Source: Hyphomicrobiales bacterium (GTDB taxonomy: Bacteria > Pseudomonadota > Alphaproteobacteria > Rhizobiales > Rhizobiaceae). Taken from it: a DNA stretch of 64,000 nt. The position numbers and the translations under genes were made by a program. The stretch is from positions 1 through 64,000 of the forward strand of contig UCGV01000006.1 in the NCBI GenBank assembly GCA_900471925.1, written 5' to 3'. Below are positions 56,769 to 64,000 of the stretch, piece by piece. The number at the start of each line of letters is the position of its first letter. The first letter of the stretch is position 1. Under the pieces are notes generated by a model. It was not told the origin of the DNA. It saw only the letters and a list, made by a program, of their open reading frames with translations, and did not search any database.

Positions 56769-57650
56769 TCAATTCGGCACGACCGCTCGCCGCGCGACGA
56801 TATGCTCGCGCCAGACGGTGAAGATGCCGGCCGCCACCACGATGAGCGAGCCGACGATCATGTTGAGTGTCAGCGTCTCCCCGTAGATGAGCACCCCCAG
56901 GACTGAGGCATAGACGAGCTGGATATAGGTGACCGGCTGAACGGCCGAGGCATCGAGGCGGTCATAGGCGCGGATCAGGAAATAGTGGCTCGATGTACCG
57001 GTCAGACAGACGGCCAGCATCCACATCCAGTCCAATCCCTGCATCGGCGTCCAGTAGAAGGGGCCGGCCAGCGTCATCACGGCGGCGCCGATGACGCCGG
57101 TGTAAAAGAAGCTGGTCATCGCCGGATCCTGCCGGCTCACGTAACGCGTGGCGATGACGTAAAGCGCAAAGACAACACAGGAGACGATAGCGAGAAGCAT
57201 CTTCGTATCGAAGAACTCGCCTTCTGGCTTCAGGATCAGCAATACGCCGAAAAGCCCGACGCCGATCGCCGTCCAGCGCCGCCAGCCGACCCTCTCGCCG
57301 AGCAGCGGCATGGCGAGCAGGGCCACCATGATCGGAGTGGCGGCAAAGATCGCCTGCGAATGCGCAAGGCCAATCACCGCAAAACAGGTGATCGCCAGTA
57401 CCACCTGCACCGCCAGCAGAATGCCGCGAGAAACCTGCAGAACCGGGTGGTTCGTGCGGGAGGTGGCGGTGATGCCCCCACGCATCTTTGAAGCCAGGAT
57501 TACGGTGAACAGACCGAAGGCCCAGTAGCGCACCATCGTCACGAAGATAGGCGAATAGGCGGAAGCCAGATGCTTCGAAATCGCGTCCTGCGCCGAAAAG
57601 ATCGTCAGCGCCAGAAGCAGGAATATATAGCCGTGGGTCTTGGATTTCAT
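56769..57650 (-). CDS. EamA/DMT-family transporter
   Basis: The 293-residue product has ten membrane segments in two EamA repeats (about 8-140 and 150-285), with the N-terminal SAQDAISKHLASAYSPIFV and QPVTYIQLVYASVLGVLIYG in the second. The family exports metabolites such as amino acids or drugs; the substrate is not predictable. It is 70 bases from the Lrp-type gene on the same strand but probably separate. Confidence 0.92.
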   Translation of the reverse strand: MKSKTHGYIFLLLALTIFSAQDAISKHLASAYSPIFVTMVRYWAFGLFTVILASKMRGGITATSRTNHPVLQVSRGILLAVQVVLAITCFAVIGLAHSQAIFAATPIMVALLAMPLLGERVGWRRWTAIGVGLFGVLLILKPEGEFFDTKMLLAIVSCVVFALYVIATRYVSRQDPAMTSFFYTGVIGAAVMTLAGPFYWTPMQGLDWMWMLAVCLTGTSSHYFLIRAYDRLDASAVQPVTYIQLVYASVLGVLIYGETLTLNMIVGSLIVVAAGIFTVWREHIVARRAVVPN

Positions 57651-57720
57651 GTCTTGCCGTCGAAGCGGGAAATGCCCGCAGCGTCAAGCTAGGACAGGAT
57701 TTAGGCGGCTTTGCAAGGCC

Positions 57721-58182
57721 TCAGAGGCCGACATTCGGCCTGTCTATGATTTCGCGCAGTGCGAAGCTGGAGTTGATCTTGACCACATGCGGCAGCGCCG
57801 ACAGCCAGTCTCGATGGATACGCTCATAGTCCTCCAGATCGCGCGCGGCGACCCGCAGGATATAGTCGTATTCACCCGACATCAGGTAGCAGACGAGCAC
57901 GTTCGGACAGCGCTTCACGGCGGCCTCGAATTCTGACAGCGTCTTGGCGAACTGGCCGGAGAGCGAAATATGCACGATGGCGATCATCTTGTAATCGAGC
58001 GCCTTGTGCGACAGCCGCGCGTGATACCCGCCGATGACGCCACTCTTCTCGAGGATGTCGAGCCGGCGCGAACAGGCCGAGGGCGACAGCCCCACCTTAT
58101 CGGCGAGCTCGGCGTTGGTGATCCGTGCATTGATCTGCAATGCCTTCAGAATCGCAAGATCGATATTATCGAGGTCGGACAT
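57721..58182 (-). CDS. Lrp/AsnC-family regulator, likely of ald
   Basis: The 153-residue product has an N-terminal helix-turn-helix (ITNAELADKVGLSPSACSRR) and a RAM effector domain (about 65-150, VLVCYLMSGEYDYILRVAARD). It is divergent from alanine dehydrogenase and probably the regulator of that gene (AldR type), responding to alanine or another amino acid. ATG 58182 gives the family length. Confidence 0.92.
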   Translation of the reverse strand: MSDLDNIDLAILKALQINARITNAELADKVGLSPSACSRRLDILEKSGVIGGYHARLSHKALDYKMIAIVHISLSGQFAKTLSEFEAAVKRCPNVLVCYLMSGEYDYILRVAARDLEDYERIHRDWLSALPHVVKINSSFALREIIDRPNVGL

Positions 58183-58228
58183 TCGAAGAACCTTCGAAAA
58201 TTGGAAAGTTGACGCAATAATCTTCGAA
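58182..58228. promoter_or_regulatory. Phased TTCGAA motifs between the Lrp-type and ald genes
   Basis: TTCGAA occurs at 58182-58187, 58193-58198 and 58223-58228, with starts 11 and 30 bases apart (about one and three helical turns). The set overlaps the Lrp-type start codon and lies upstream of ald. Such phasing fits Lrp-family octamers that wrap DNA. Not verified by comparison with other genomes. Confidence 0.6.
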
Positions 58229-58238
58229 TATTTGTTTT

Positions 58239-58259
58239 CTTGCAAATCCTCTTTGCAAG
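58239..58259 (+). other. Hairpin in the ald leader
   Basis: CTTGCAAA at 58239-58246 pairs perfectly with 58252-58259 around a 5-base loop TCCTC. It is in the ald upstream region; function unknown. Confidence 0.5.
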
Positions 58260-58303
58260 GACATTTCGCGGCCGTGGTGGTTGGATTCAGGAAGGAGAAA
58301 ACA

Positions 58304-58320
58304 CTCCGCAAAATGCGGAG
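58304..58320 (+). other. Second hairpin just ahead of the ald ribosome binding site
   Basis: CTCCGCA at 58304-58310 pairs perfectly with 58314-58320 around AAA. It ends about eight bases ahead of the GAGAGG ribosome binding site of ald, so it could affect translation. Confidence 0.5.
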
Positions 58321-58340
58321 ATAAATTGAGAGGAACGCGA

Positions 58341-59459
<1,119 letters not shown>

Positions 59460-59475
59460 ACCAACTGACTCGAGG

Positions 59476-59985
59476 TCAGATAGAGGCGCCGGTTTCCGCA
59501 AGGGCCGGCGCTTTTCCTTTGTCGATCCGGCATTGATAACAATTGTTGCGCGCCGAGCGCACATGAACATAGGCAATGCCTAGCCGTCCAAGCAGTTCGG
59601 ATGCATAGGAGGGAATCTGCTCGATCGGCGTGACCGCCCCAGTGCCGTAGACGATCCTGTCATTTTCACCATAGCCGCGAACGATGAAGTCGGGGCTCGT
59701 GGTCAGGACGGGCGGCAGAATTTCATCGGCGGAATAGCGCTTGCAGGGCTGTTTGTGCAGGAAGATCGGGCCTGTCTCGGCATATGGCTGCATCTCGGGA
59801 AACGGACGGTAGGCGAAGACGAACAGCTCTTCGCCGGCGCCGATATTCCGCAGGCAATGGCGGCACGGATGGCCCGGACCGTCGGACATCATCGTCTCCG
59901 GCGGGAAGCCATAGGAATCCCTCCCGCCATTCCAGAGCTGTTCGGCGTCGGAGGTTGGCATTGCGGAAAAGTGGATATCGGTCAT
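59476..59985 (-). CDS. DUF1203-type protein
   Basis: The 169-residue product contains CRHCLRNIGAGEELFVFAYRPF, GPIFLHKQPCKRY and the C-terminal YVHVRSARNNCYQCRIDK, the conserved blocks of the DUF1203 family (function unknown). A CxxC pair near each end suggests metal or disulfide binding. The terminator of the convergent ald gene lies inside its last codons. Confidence 0.88.
   Translation of the reverse strand: MTDIHFSAMPTSDAEQLWNGGRDSYGFPPETMMSDGPGHPCRHCLRNIGAGEELFVFAYRPFPEMQPYAETGPIFLHKQPCKRYSADEILPPVLTTSPDFIVRGYGENDRIVYGTGAVTPIEQIPSYASELLGRLGIAYVHVRSARNNCYQCRIDKGKAPALAETGASI
59486..59515 (+). terminator. Terminator of ald, inside the convergent gene
   Basis: GCGCCGG at 59486-59492 pairs with 59505-59511 and is followed by TTTTCC. 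It lies within the 3' coding end of the DUF1203 gene on the other strand, so the same bases serve as coding sequence and terminator. Confidence 0.7.
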
Positions 59986-60081
59986 GGCGGCCCTCCTTGT
60001 TCGATCGCCATGAAATGCGCCCGCAACGGCGCATAAACCACCCGTTTCTTGCCGATGGCGCTATCGGACAATTGCGCCGAA

Positions 60082-60642
60082 TCAACTCCGCCGGGCGATT
60101 TCCAGCAGTTCCTTGTCGCTGAGCGGCCGGACGATCCCTGTCCCCGTGGAGACGGGCGAGAAACCGAACATCTGGTAGAGCTGCAATGCCCGCGGATGGT
60201 CGAGATTGTTCGTGGTCGTCGTCACCCTTTTCGGGTTCAGCGTCCAGATCGCATAGAGCGCCTGCAGCAGGAACCATTTGACGATGCCGAGACCGAGCGC
60301 GTGCTCGAACAGGCCAAAATGGGAAAGCTCGATCGTATCCTCGTCTTCGCACAGATACTCGAAGAAGCCGGCCGGCGCGCCATTGACGTAGAGCACGCTG
60401 ATATTGTTGCGCTTGTCGTGCAGCGTTGCGGCCAGGTCCTCGTCGCTCATTCTAAGGCGATCGACCCATTGCCAGCGCGCGCCAACCTGCCGGTAGAGGT
60501 AGCGATAGAAGGGCAGGGGAATGCTGGGCGCGCGCATGATCGCCGTCTGGATATTGACGGGCACTGGCAGGCTTGCCTTGGGTGGCGCAACCATTTCAAG
60601 CCGCGTGATATGGGCCTTGAGCGAGGTGGGTGTTTTTCCCAT
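60082..60642 (-). CDS. GNAT-family N-acetyltransferase
   Basis: The 186-residue product has the acetyl-CoA-binding pattern of GNAT enzymes (ELSHFGLFEHALGLGIVKWF) and the C-terminal region VTTTTNNLDHPRALQLYQMF. Substrate unknown. ATG 60642 lies four bases after the sseA stop, so it is the second gene of an operon with sseA. The longer open frame overlaps sseA. Confidence 0.88.
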   Translation of the reverse strand: MGKTPTSLKAHITRLEMVAPPKASLPVPVNIQTAIMRAPSIPLPFYRYLYRQVGARWQWVDRLRMSDEDLAATLHDKRNNISVLYVNGAPAGFFEYLCEDEDTIELSHFGLFEHALGLGIVKWFLLQALYAIWTLNPKRVTTTTNNLDHPRALQLYQMFGFSPVSTGTGIVRPLSDKELLEIARRS

Positions 60643-60646
60643 GGCG

Positions 60647-61516
60647 TCAGGCTTTGACCGCTGCGGGCGGGCCGGTGACGACGGGCGTGTCCTCGCGGCT
60701 GCCCCATTCGCTCCAGGAGCCATCATAAAGCTTGTTGTCGGTATGCCCCAGCGATTCCAGAGCCAGCGTGATGATGGCGGCGGTGATGCCTGAACCGCAG
60801 GAGGTGACGACCGGCTTGGAGAGGTCGATACCGGCATCCTCGATCGTCTGCTTCAGTTCCGACAGCGATTTGAAACGGCCCTGATTGGCGAAGACACCGG
60901 AGGGAAGGCTGCGTGCGCCCGGCATATGGCCGGCGCGCATGCCGGCGCGCGGTTCGGGCTCGGCTGCCGCGAAACGCCCGGCGCTGCGGGCATCGGCGAT
61001 CTGCAGCGCGCCGCTCGCAACGATATCGCGCATCTGCTCGAGGTGGACGACGCGGTCGGCGCTGTAATTCGTCTTGAAGCTCACCGGCGCATAGTGCGCC
61101 ACATCTGCCTCAAGCGGCCGTCCCTCGGCCTTCCAGCCGTCCAGTCCGCCATCAAGCACGAAGACATTCTTTGCGCCCATCACCCGGAACAGCCACCAGA
61201 CGCGTGGCGAGGCGAACATGCCGATGCCGTCATAGACGACGATACGGTCATTCTCGCCGATGCCGAGCTTGCCGACTTCAGCGGCGAAATATTCGGGCGA
61301 AGGGATCGTGTGCGGCAGGTTCGTCGAATGGTCGGCGATCTTGTCCTGATCGAAACGGATGGCGCCCGGAATATGCCCGGCGGCATATTCCGCATCCGCA
61401 TCGCGCTTCTGCGCCGGCAGATAGAAGGATGCGTCGAGCACGCGCAGATCGGGCTTGCCGAGTTCAGTCTGCAGCCAGTCGGCCGACACGACGAAACGGC
61501 TCTTGGTCTCGCTCAT
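60647..61516 (-). CDS. sseA: 3-mercaptopyruvate sulfurtransferase (rhodanese)
   Basis: The 289-residue product has two rhodanese domains; the C-terminal active loop is SCGSGITA with Cys240, the CGSGxT form typical of mercaptopyruvate sulfurtransferases rather than thiosulfate enzymes. It moves sulfur from mercaptopyruvate to acceptors. The start ATG 61516 was chosen over an upstream in-frame codon. It lies downstream of the AlaX and cysK genes on the same strand, consistent with sulfur and cysteine metabolism. Confidence 0.94.
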   Translation of the reverse strand: MSETKSRFVVSADWLQTELGKPDLRVLDASFYLPAQKRDADAEYAAGHIPGAIRFDQDKIADHSTNLPHTIPSPEYFAAEVGKLGIGENDRIVVYDGIGMFASPRVWWLFRVMGAKNVFVLDGGLDGWKAEGRPLEADVAHYAPVSFKTNYSADRVVHLEQMRDIVASGALQIADARSAGRFAAAEPEPRAGMRAGHMPGARSLPSGVFANQGRFKSLSELKQTIEDAGIDLSKPVVTSCGSGITAAIITLALESLGHTDNKLYDGSWSEWGSREDTPVVTGPPAAVKA

Positions 61517-61546
61517 GATGATCTCCCCAAATATCAGGCCCAAATA

Positions 61547-62284
61547 TCAGGCGTCGTCGCCGGGCACACCGAAGCGAATGCGGAAACGCCGGTTCTCTTT
61601 GCCCTTCTTCTCGATCTTGGCAATATGAATCTGGCCGACTTCTTGCGTTTCCGAAACATGCGTGCCGCCGCAGGGCTGGCTGTCGACTGCCGAATTTTCC
61701 CCGATGCAGACGAGGCTGACCCGGCCGAGTCCAACGGGCGGGCGCACATTCTTCGACTTGACGATGCCGGGATTGGCCGCCAGTTCCTCATCCGTGATCC
61801 ACTGAAGATAGACCGGATGGTTCTGGTTGACGAGGTCCATCAGCTTGGCCGTCACCTCGTCCTTGTCGATCGTATCGGTCATGTCGAAATCGACGCGGCT
61901 TTCTTCCTCGCCGACGGCCGCTCCGGTGATCGGATAAGAACAGACGACCGACAGGAGATGGCAGGCCGTGTGCATGCGCATCAGCTTGTAGCGGCGCGGC
62001 CAGTCGATGTGGAGCACCAGCTTTTCGCCGATCTCCGGACGCGGCTGCCCCTCGAGCGGCACATGGATGATGATGTCCTTGCTCGCGCCGTGTTTTGCCT
62101 GCCCAAGCTCTATCCTGGAGCCATCGGCGCGTTCAAACGAGCCGGTATCCCCCGGCTGGCCGCCCGACGTCGCATAAAAGCAGGTCTGGTCCAGCTCGAT
62201 GCCCCCGTCCTCGTGAACGGCCGTGACGACCGCTTCGCATGTGGAAAGATAGAAGTCGTCACGGTAGAGGGCATTAACTGGCAT
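61547..62284 (-). CDS. AlaX-type alanyl-tRNA editing protein
   Basis: The 245-residue product has the zinc motifs of the AlaRS editing domain: HTACH (about 105-109) and CGGTH (about 208-212), with DQTCFYATSGGQPGDTG near the N-terminus. It should hydrolyse Ser or Gly mischarged on tRNA-Ala in trans. It lies seven bases after cysK, so the two are one operon. Confidence 0.93.
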   Translation of the reverse strand: MPVNALYRDDFYLSTCEAVVTAVHEDGGIELDQTCFYATSGGQPGDTGSFERADGSRIELGQAKHGASKDIIIHVPLEGQPRPEIGEKLVLHIDWPRRYKLMRMHTACHLLSVVCSYPITGAAVGEEESRVDFDMTDTIDKDEVTAKLMDLVNQNHPVYLQWITDEELAANPGIVKSKNVRPPVGLGRVSLVCIGENSAVDSQPCGGTHVSETQEVGQIHIAKIEKKGKENRRFRIRFGVPGDDA

Positions 62285-62290
62285 GGAGGC

Positions 62291-63331
62291 TCACGCTGCG
62301 GGTTCGTAGGGTATCTTGATATCCGTCGAGCCGGTCATCCACTGAGGGATGGGCAGGCCCTTGGACGACAGGAAGTCCGGATTGAAGAGCTTGGACTGAT
62401 AGCGATTGCCATAGTCGCAGAGGATCGTCACGATCGTATGGCCGGGACCGAGATCCTTGGCAAGGCGTACTGCACCGGCAATATTGATCGCGGTGGAGCC
62501 GCCAAGGCAGAGACCCTCATGCTCGACGAGATCGAAGAGGTATGGAAGTGCTTCGGCATCGGTCACGTTATAGGAAAAATCAGGCGTAAAGCCTTCGAGA
62601 TTGGCGGTGATCCGCCCCTGGCCTATACCTTCGGTAATCGACGATCCCTCGGATTTCAGCGCGCCGTTCTTGTAGAATTCGTAGAGTGCCGCGCCTTCGG
62701 GATCGGCTATGCCGATCTTTATGTCATTGTTGAAACCCTTGAGGCCAGCGGCAACGCCGGCAAGCGTGCCGCCCGAACCGACCGAGCAAATGAAGCCGTC
62801 GATCTTGCCGTCGGTATCCTTCCAGATTTCCGGCGCCGTGGTTTCGATATGCGCCTGGCGGTTGGCGACATTGTCAAACTGGTTCGCCCAGATCGCGCCG
62901 TTCGGCTCGCTTTTGGCTAGCTGTTCGGCAAGCCGGCCGGAAACCTTCACGTAATTGTTCGGGTTCTTGTAGGGAACGGCCGGAACTTCGACGAGTTCGG
63001 CGCCCAGCAGGCGCAGCGCGTCCTTCTTTTCCTGGCTCTGCGTTTCCGGAATGACGATGACGGTGCGGTAACCGAGCGCCTTGGCGACCAGCGTCAGGCC
63101 GATGCCGGTATTGCCGGCCGTGCCCTCGACGATGACGCCGCCAGGCTTCAGCAAGCCTTTCTTCTCGGCGTCACGGATGATGTAGAGCGCCGCGCGGTCT
63201 TTGACGGACTGGCCCGGATTGAGGAATTCGGCCTTGCCGAGAATGGTGCAGCCTGTCGCCTCGGAAACACCCTTGAGCTTGATGAGGGGCGTGTTGCCGA
63301 TAGCCTCGATGACGGAGGGGTGGAAGGTCAT
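62291..63331 (-). CDS. cysK: Cysteine synthase
   Basis: The 346-residue PLP enzyme makes cysteine from O-acetylserine and sulfide. Lys in NPGQSVKDRAAL forms the Schiff base, GTAGNTGIGL binds the phosphate, and GGSTAINIAGAVRLAKDLGP lies near the C-terminus. It is slightly longer than E. coli CysK. It starts the run cysK-AlaX-sseA-GNAT, which links cysteine synthesis, mistranslation editing and sulfur transfer. Confidence 0.93.
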   Translation of the reverse strand: MTFHPSVIEAIGNTPLIKLKGVSEATGCTILGKAEFLNPGQSVKDRAALYIIRDAEKKGLLKPGGVIVEGTAGNTGIGLTLVAKALGYRTVIVIPETQSQEKKDALRLLGAELVEVPAVPYKNPNNYVKVSGRLAEQLAKSEPNGAIWANQFDNVANRQAHIETTAPEIWKDTDGKIDGFICSVGSGGTLAGVAAGLKGFNNDIKIGIADPEGAALYEFYKNGALKSEGSSITEGIGQGRITANLEGFTPDFSYNVTDAEALPYLFDLVEHEGLCLGGSTAINIAGAVRLAKDLGPGHTIVTILCDYGNRYQSKLFNPDFLSSKGLPIPQWMTGSTDIKIPYEPAA

Positions 63332-63542
63332 GGAATCTGCCTCGTTTACGCATAGTTTAGAAACGGTCTTTTCCCTTCACAAGGCGGCATTGGCAAGAAA
63401 TGCTATTCCATGCCTTCAAAGGTCTCGATAAAATTAGTCTTTCATTTCCAGCCCTTCGCCATACGCCCCGCAGTTGGTGATCCGAAGATTGACTTTCGGC
63501 GTATGGATGACGACAAAGCAAGCACGGGCGCAGGAACAAGGC

Positions 63543-64000
63543 GTGACCGAATCCGACATGGTTCACGAGCATATCGACACGATCGATGCATTGATGGCGC
63601 ATTATGTTGCTGGCTCCCTTCCGGGGCCGGCCCGCGCGCTCGTGGAATCCCATCTTGAAATGAAGCCGGATAATCGCACCCTGGTGGCCGACCTGGAAAG
63701 ACTGGCAGGAGAGGCGCTGGAAAGCGTGCCGGCAAGTCCGATCGCCGATCGTGATGCGAGGCTTGCCGCGATCTTCGGTTCGAAGGCTCCCGCACTCTCT
63801 CCTCGACCTGCGTCGCGTCCGCAAGGCGCACTTTTTCCGCGCGCCCTGCGCAACCTCATGGGTTTCGAAGCCGACAAGGTTCCGTGGCGCCGGCGCCTTC
63901 CAGGCTTCAAGGAATATGCCACTGACATCGAAGGCTGCGAGGTCAGCCTGATGTGGATTCGGCCTGGGCGCGCACTGCCCGCACATACTCATGCCGGCAT
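63543..64000 (+). CDS. ChrR-like anti-sigma/cupin protein (partial, no zinc Cys)
   Basis: The frame from GTG 63543 runs off the window. The N-terminal region (ALMAHYVAGSLPGPARALVE) is that of ChrR-type anti-sigma factors, and a cupin domain begins near WIRPGRALPAHTHAG. The zinc motif H-x3-C-x2-C is here His-Leu-Glu-Met-Lys-Pro-Asp-Asn, so both Cys are absent. GCAGGAAC is a suitable ribosome binding site; an ATG 36 bases upstream in frame is an alternative. No ECF sigma gene lies upstream within the window. Confidence 0.8.
   Translation, partial: MTESDMVHEHIDTIDALMAHYVAGSLPGPARALVESHLEMKPDNRTLVADLERLAGEALESVPASPIADRDARLAAIFGSKAPALSPRPASRPQGALFPRALRNLMGFEADKVPWRRRLPGFKEYATDIEGCEVSLMWIRPGRALPAHTHAG

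Noticed and set aside
60926..62920. A 664-residue open frame antisense to sseA, the AlaX gene and cysK
   Set aside because: It runs across three well-identified genes on the opposite strand and shows no family sequence of its own.

Overview
The window looks like chromosomal DNA of a Rhizobium-type alphaproteobacterium (order Hyphomicrobiales). The reasons are the tuf-S10-spc-alpha ribosomal gene order with secY-adk embedded and no rpmJ, a zinc-type adenylate kinase, a single-chain B12-dependent ribonucleotide reductase, rhizobial-type DUF proteins and G+C-rich coding. No species is assigned. No IS element, CRISPR array, prophage or integrase gene was seen.

Positions 1-15072 hold the last codons of tuf and then a continuous plus-strand block: the S10 set (rpsJ to rpsQ), the spc set (rplN to rplO, secY, adk) and the alpha set (rpsM, rpsK, rpoA, rplQ). 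Several hairpins, some followed by T runs, sit exactly at the classical operon borders and also at internal junctions.

Positions 15263-36283 are ordinary accessory and metabolic chromosome: the msrPQ periplasmic methionine sulfoxide reductase, ilvD, a GFA-type protein divergent from a MarR regulator with a clear inverted-repeat operator, a LprI-like exported protein, a Deg protease followed by rarA, small rhizobial proteins, a DapA-family protein that has lost both catalytic residues, a ketopantoate reductase-like enzyme, an SDR with a divergent LysR, an HSL-type hydrolase whose nucleophile Ser is Gly, free methionine-R-sulfoxide reductase, a fused dihydroxyacetone kinase and an aldo/keto reductase.

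Positions 36284-38218 carry a two-gene cassette of lower G+C: a RecF/OLD-like AAA ATPase followed with a 4-base overlap by a TOPRIM-like DUF4276-type protein. It sits 12 bases behind the nrdJ stop codon, with its Shine-Dalgarno sequence overlapping that stop. It resembles two-gene ATPase/TOPRIM anti-phage systems and is the best candidate for a poorly described system here.

Positions 38231-64000 hold nrdJ with an upstream NrdR-box-like site, an exported Cache-like protein, gpt, a tandem universal stress protein, a CinA-like protein, wrbA, tRNA-Leu(TAA), a VanZ-like protein, ilvA, an HlyU-like protein, a membrane diguanylate cyclase and (6 kb away) a PilZ protein, two flavin/SDR redox genes with divergent TetR and LysR regulators, a Tat-exported CpdB-type phosphodiesterase, a DMT transporter, an Lrp-type regulator divergent from alanine dehydrogenase, sseA, an AlaX-type editing protein, cysK, and the start of a ChrR-like anti-sigma protein that lacks the usual zinc-binding cysteines.
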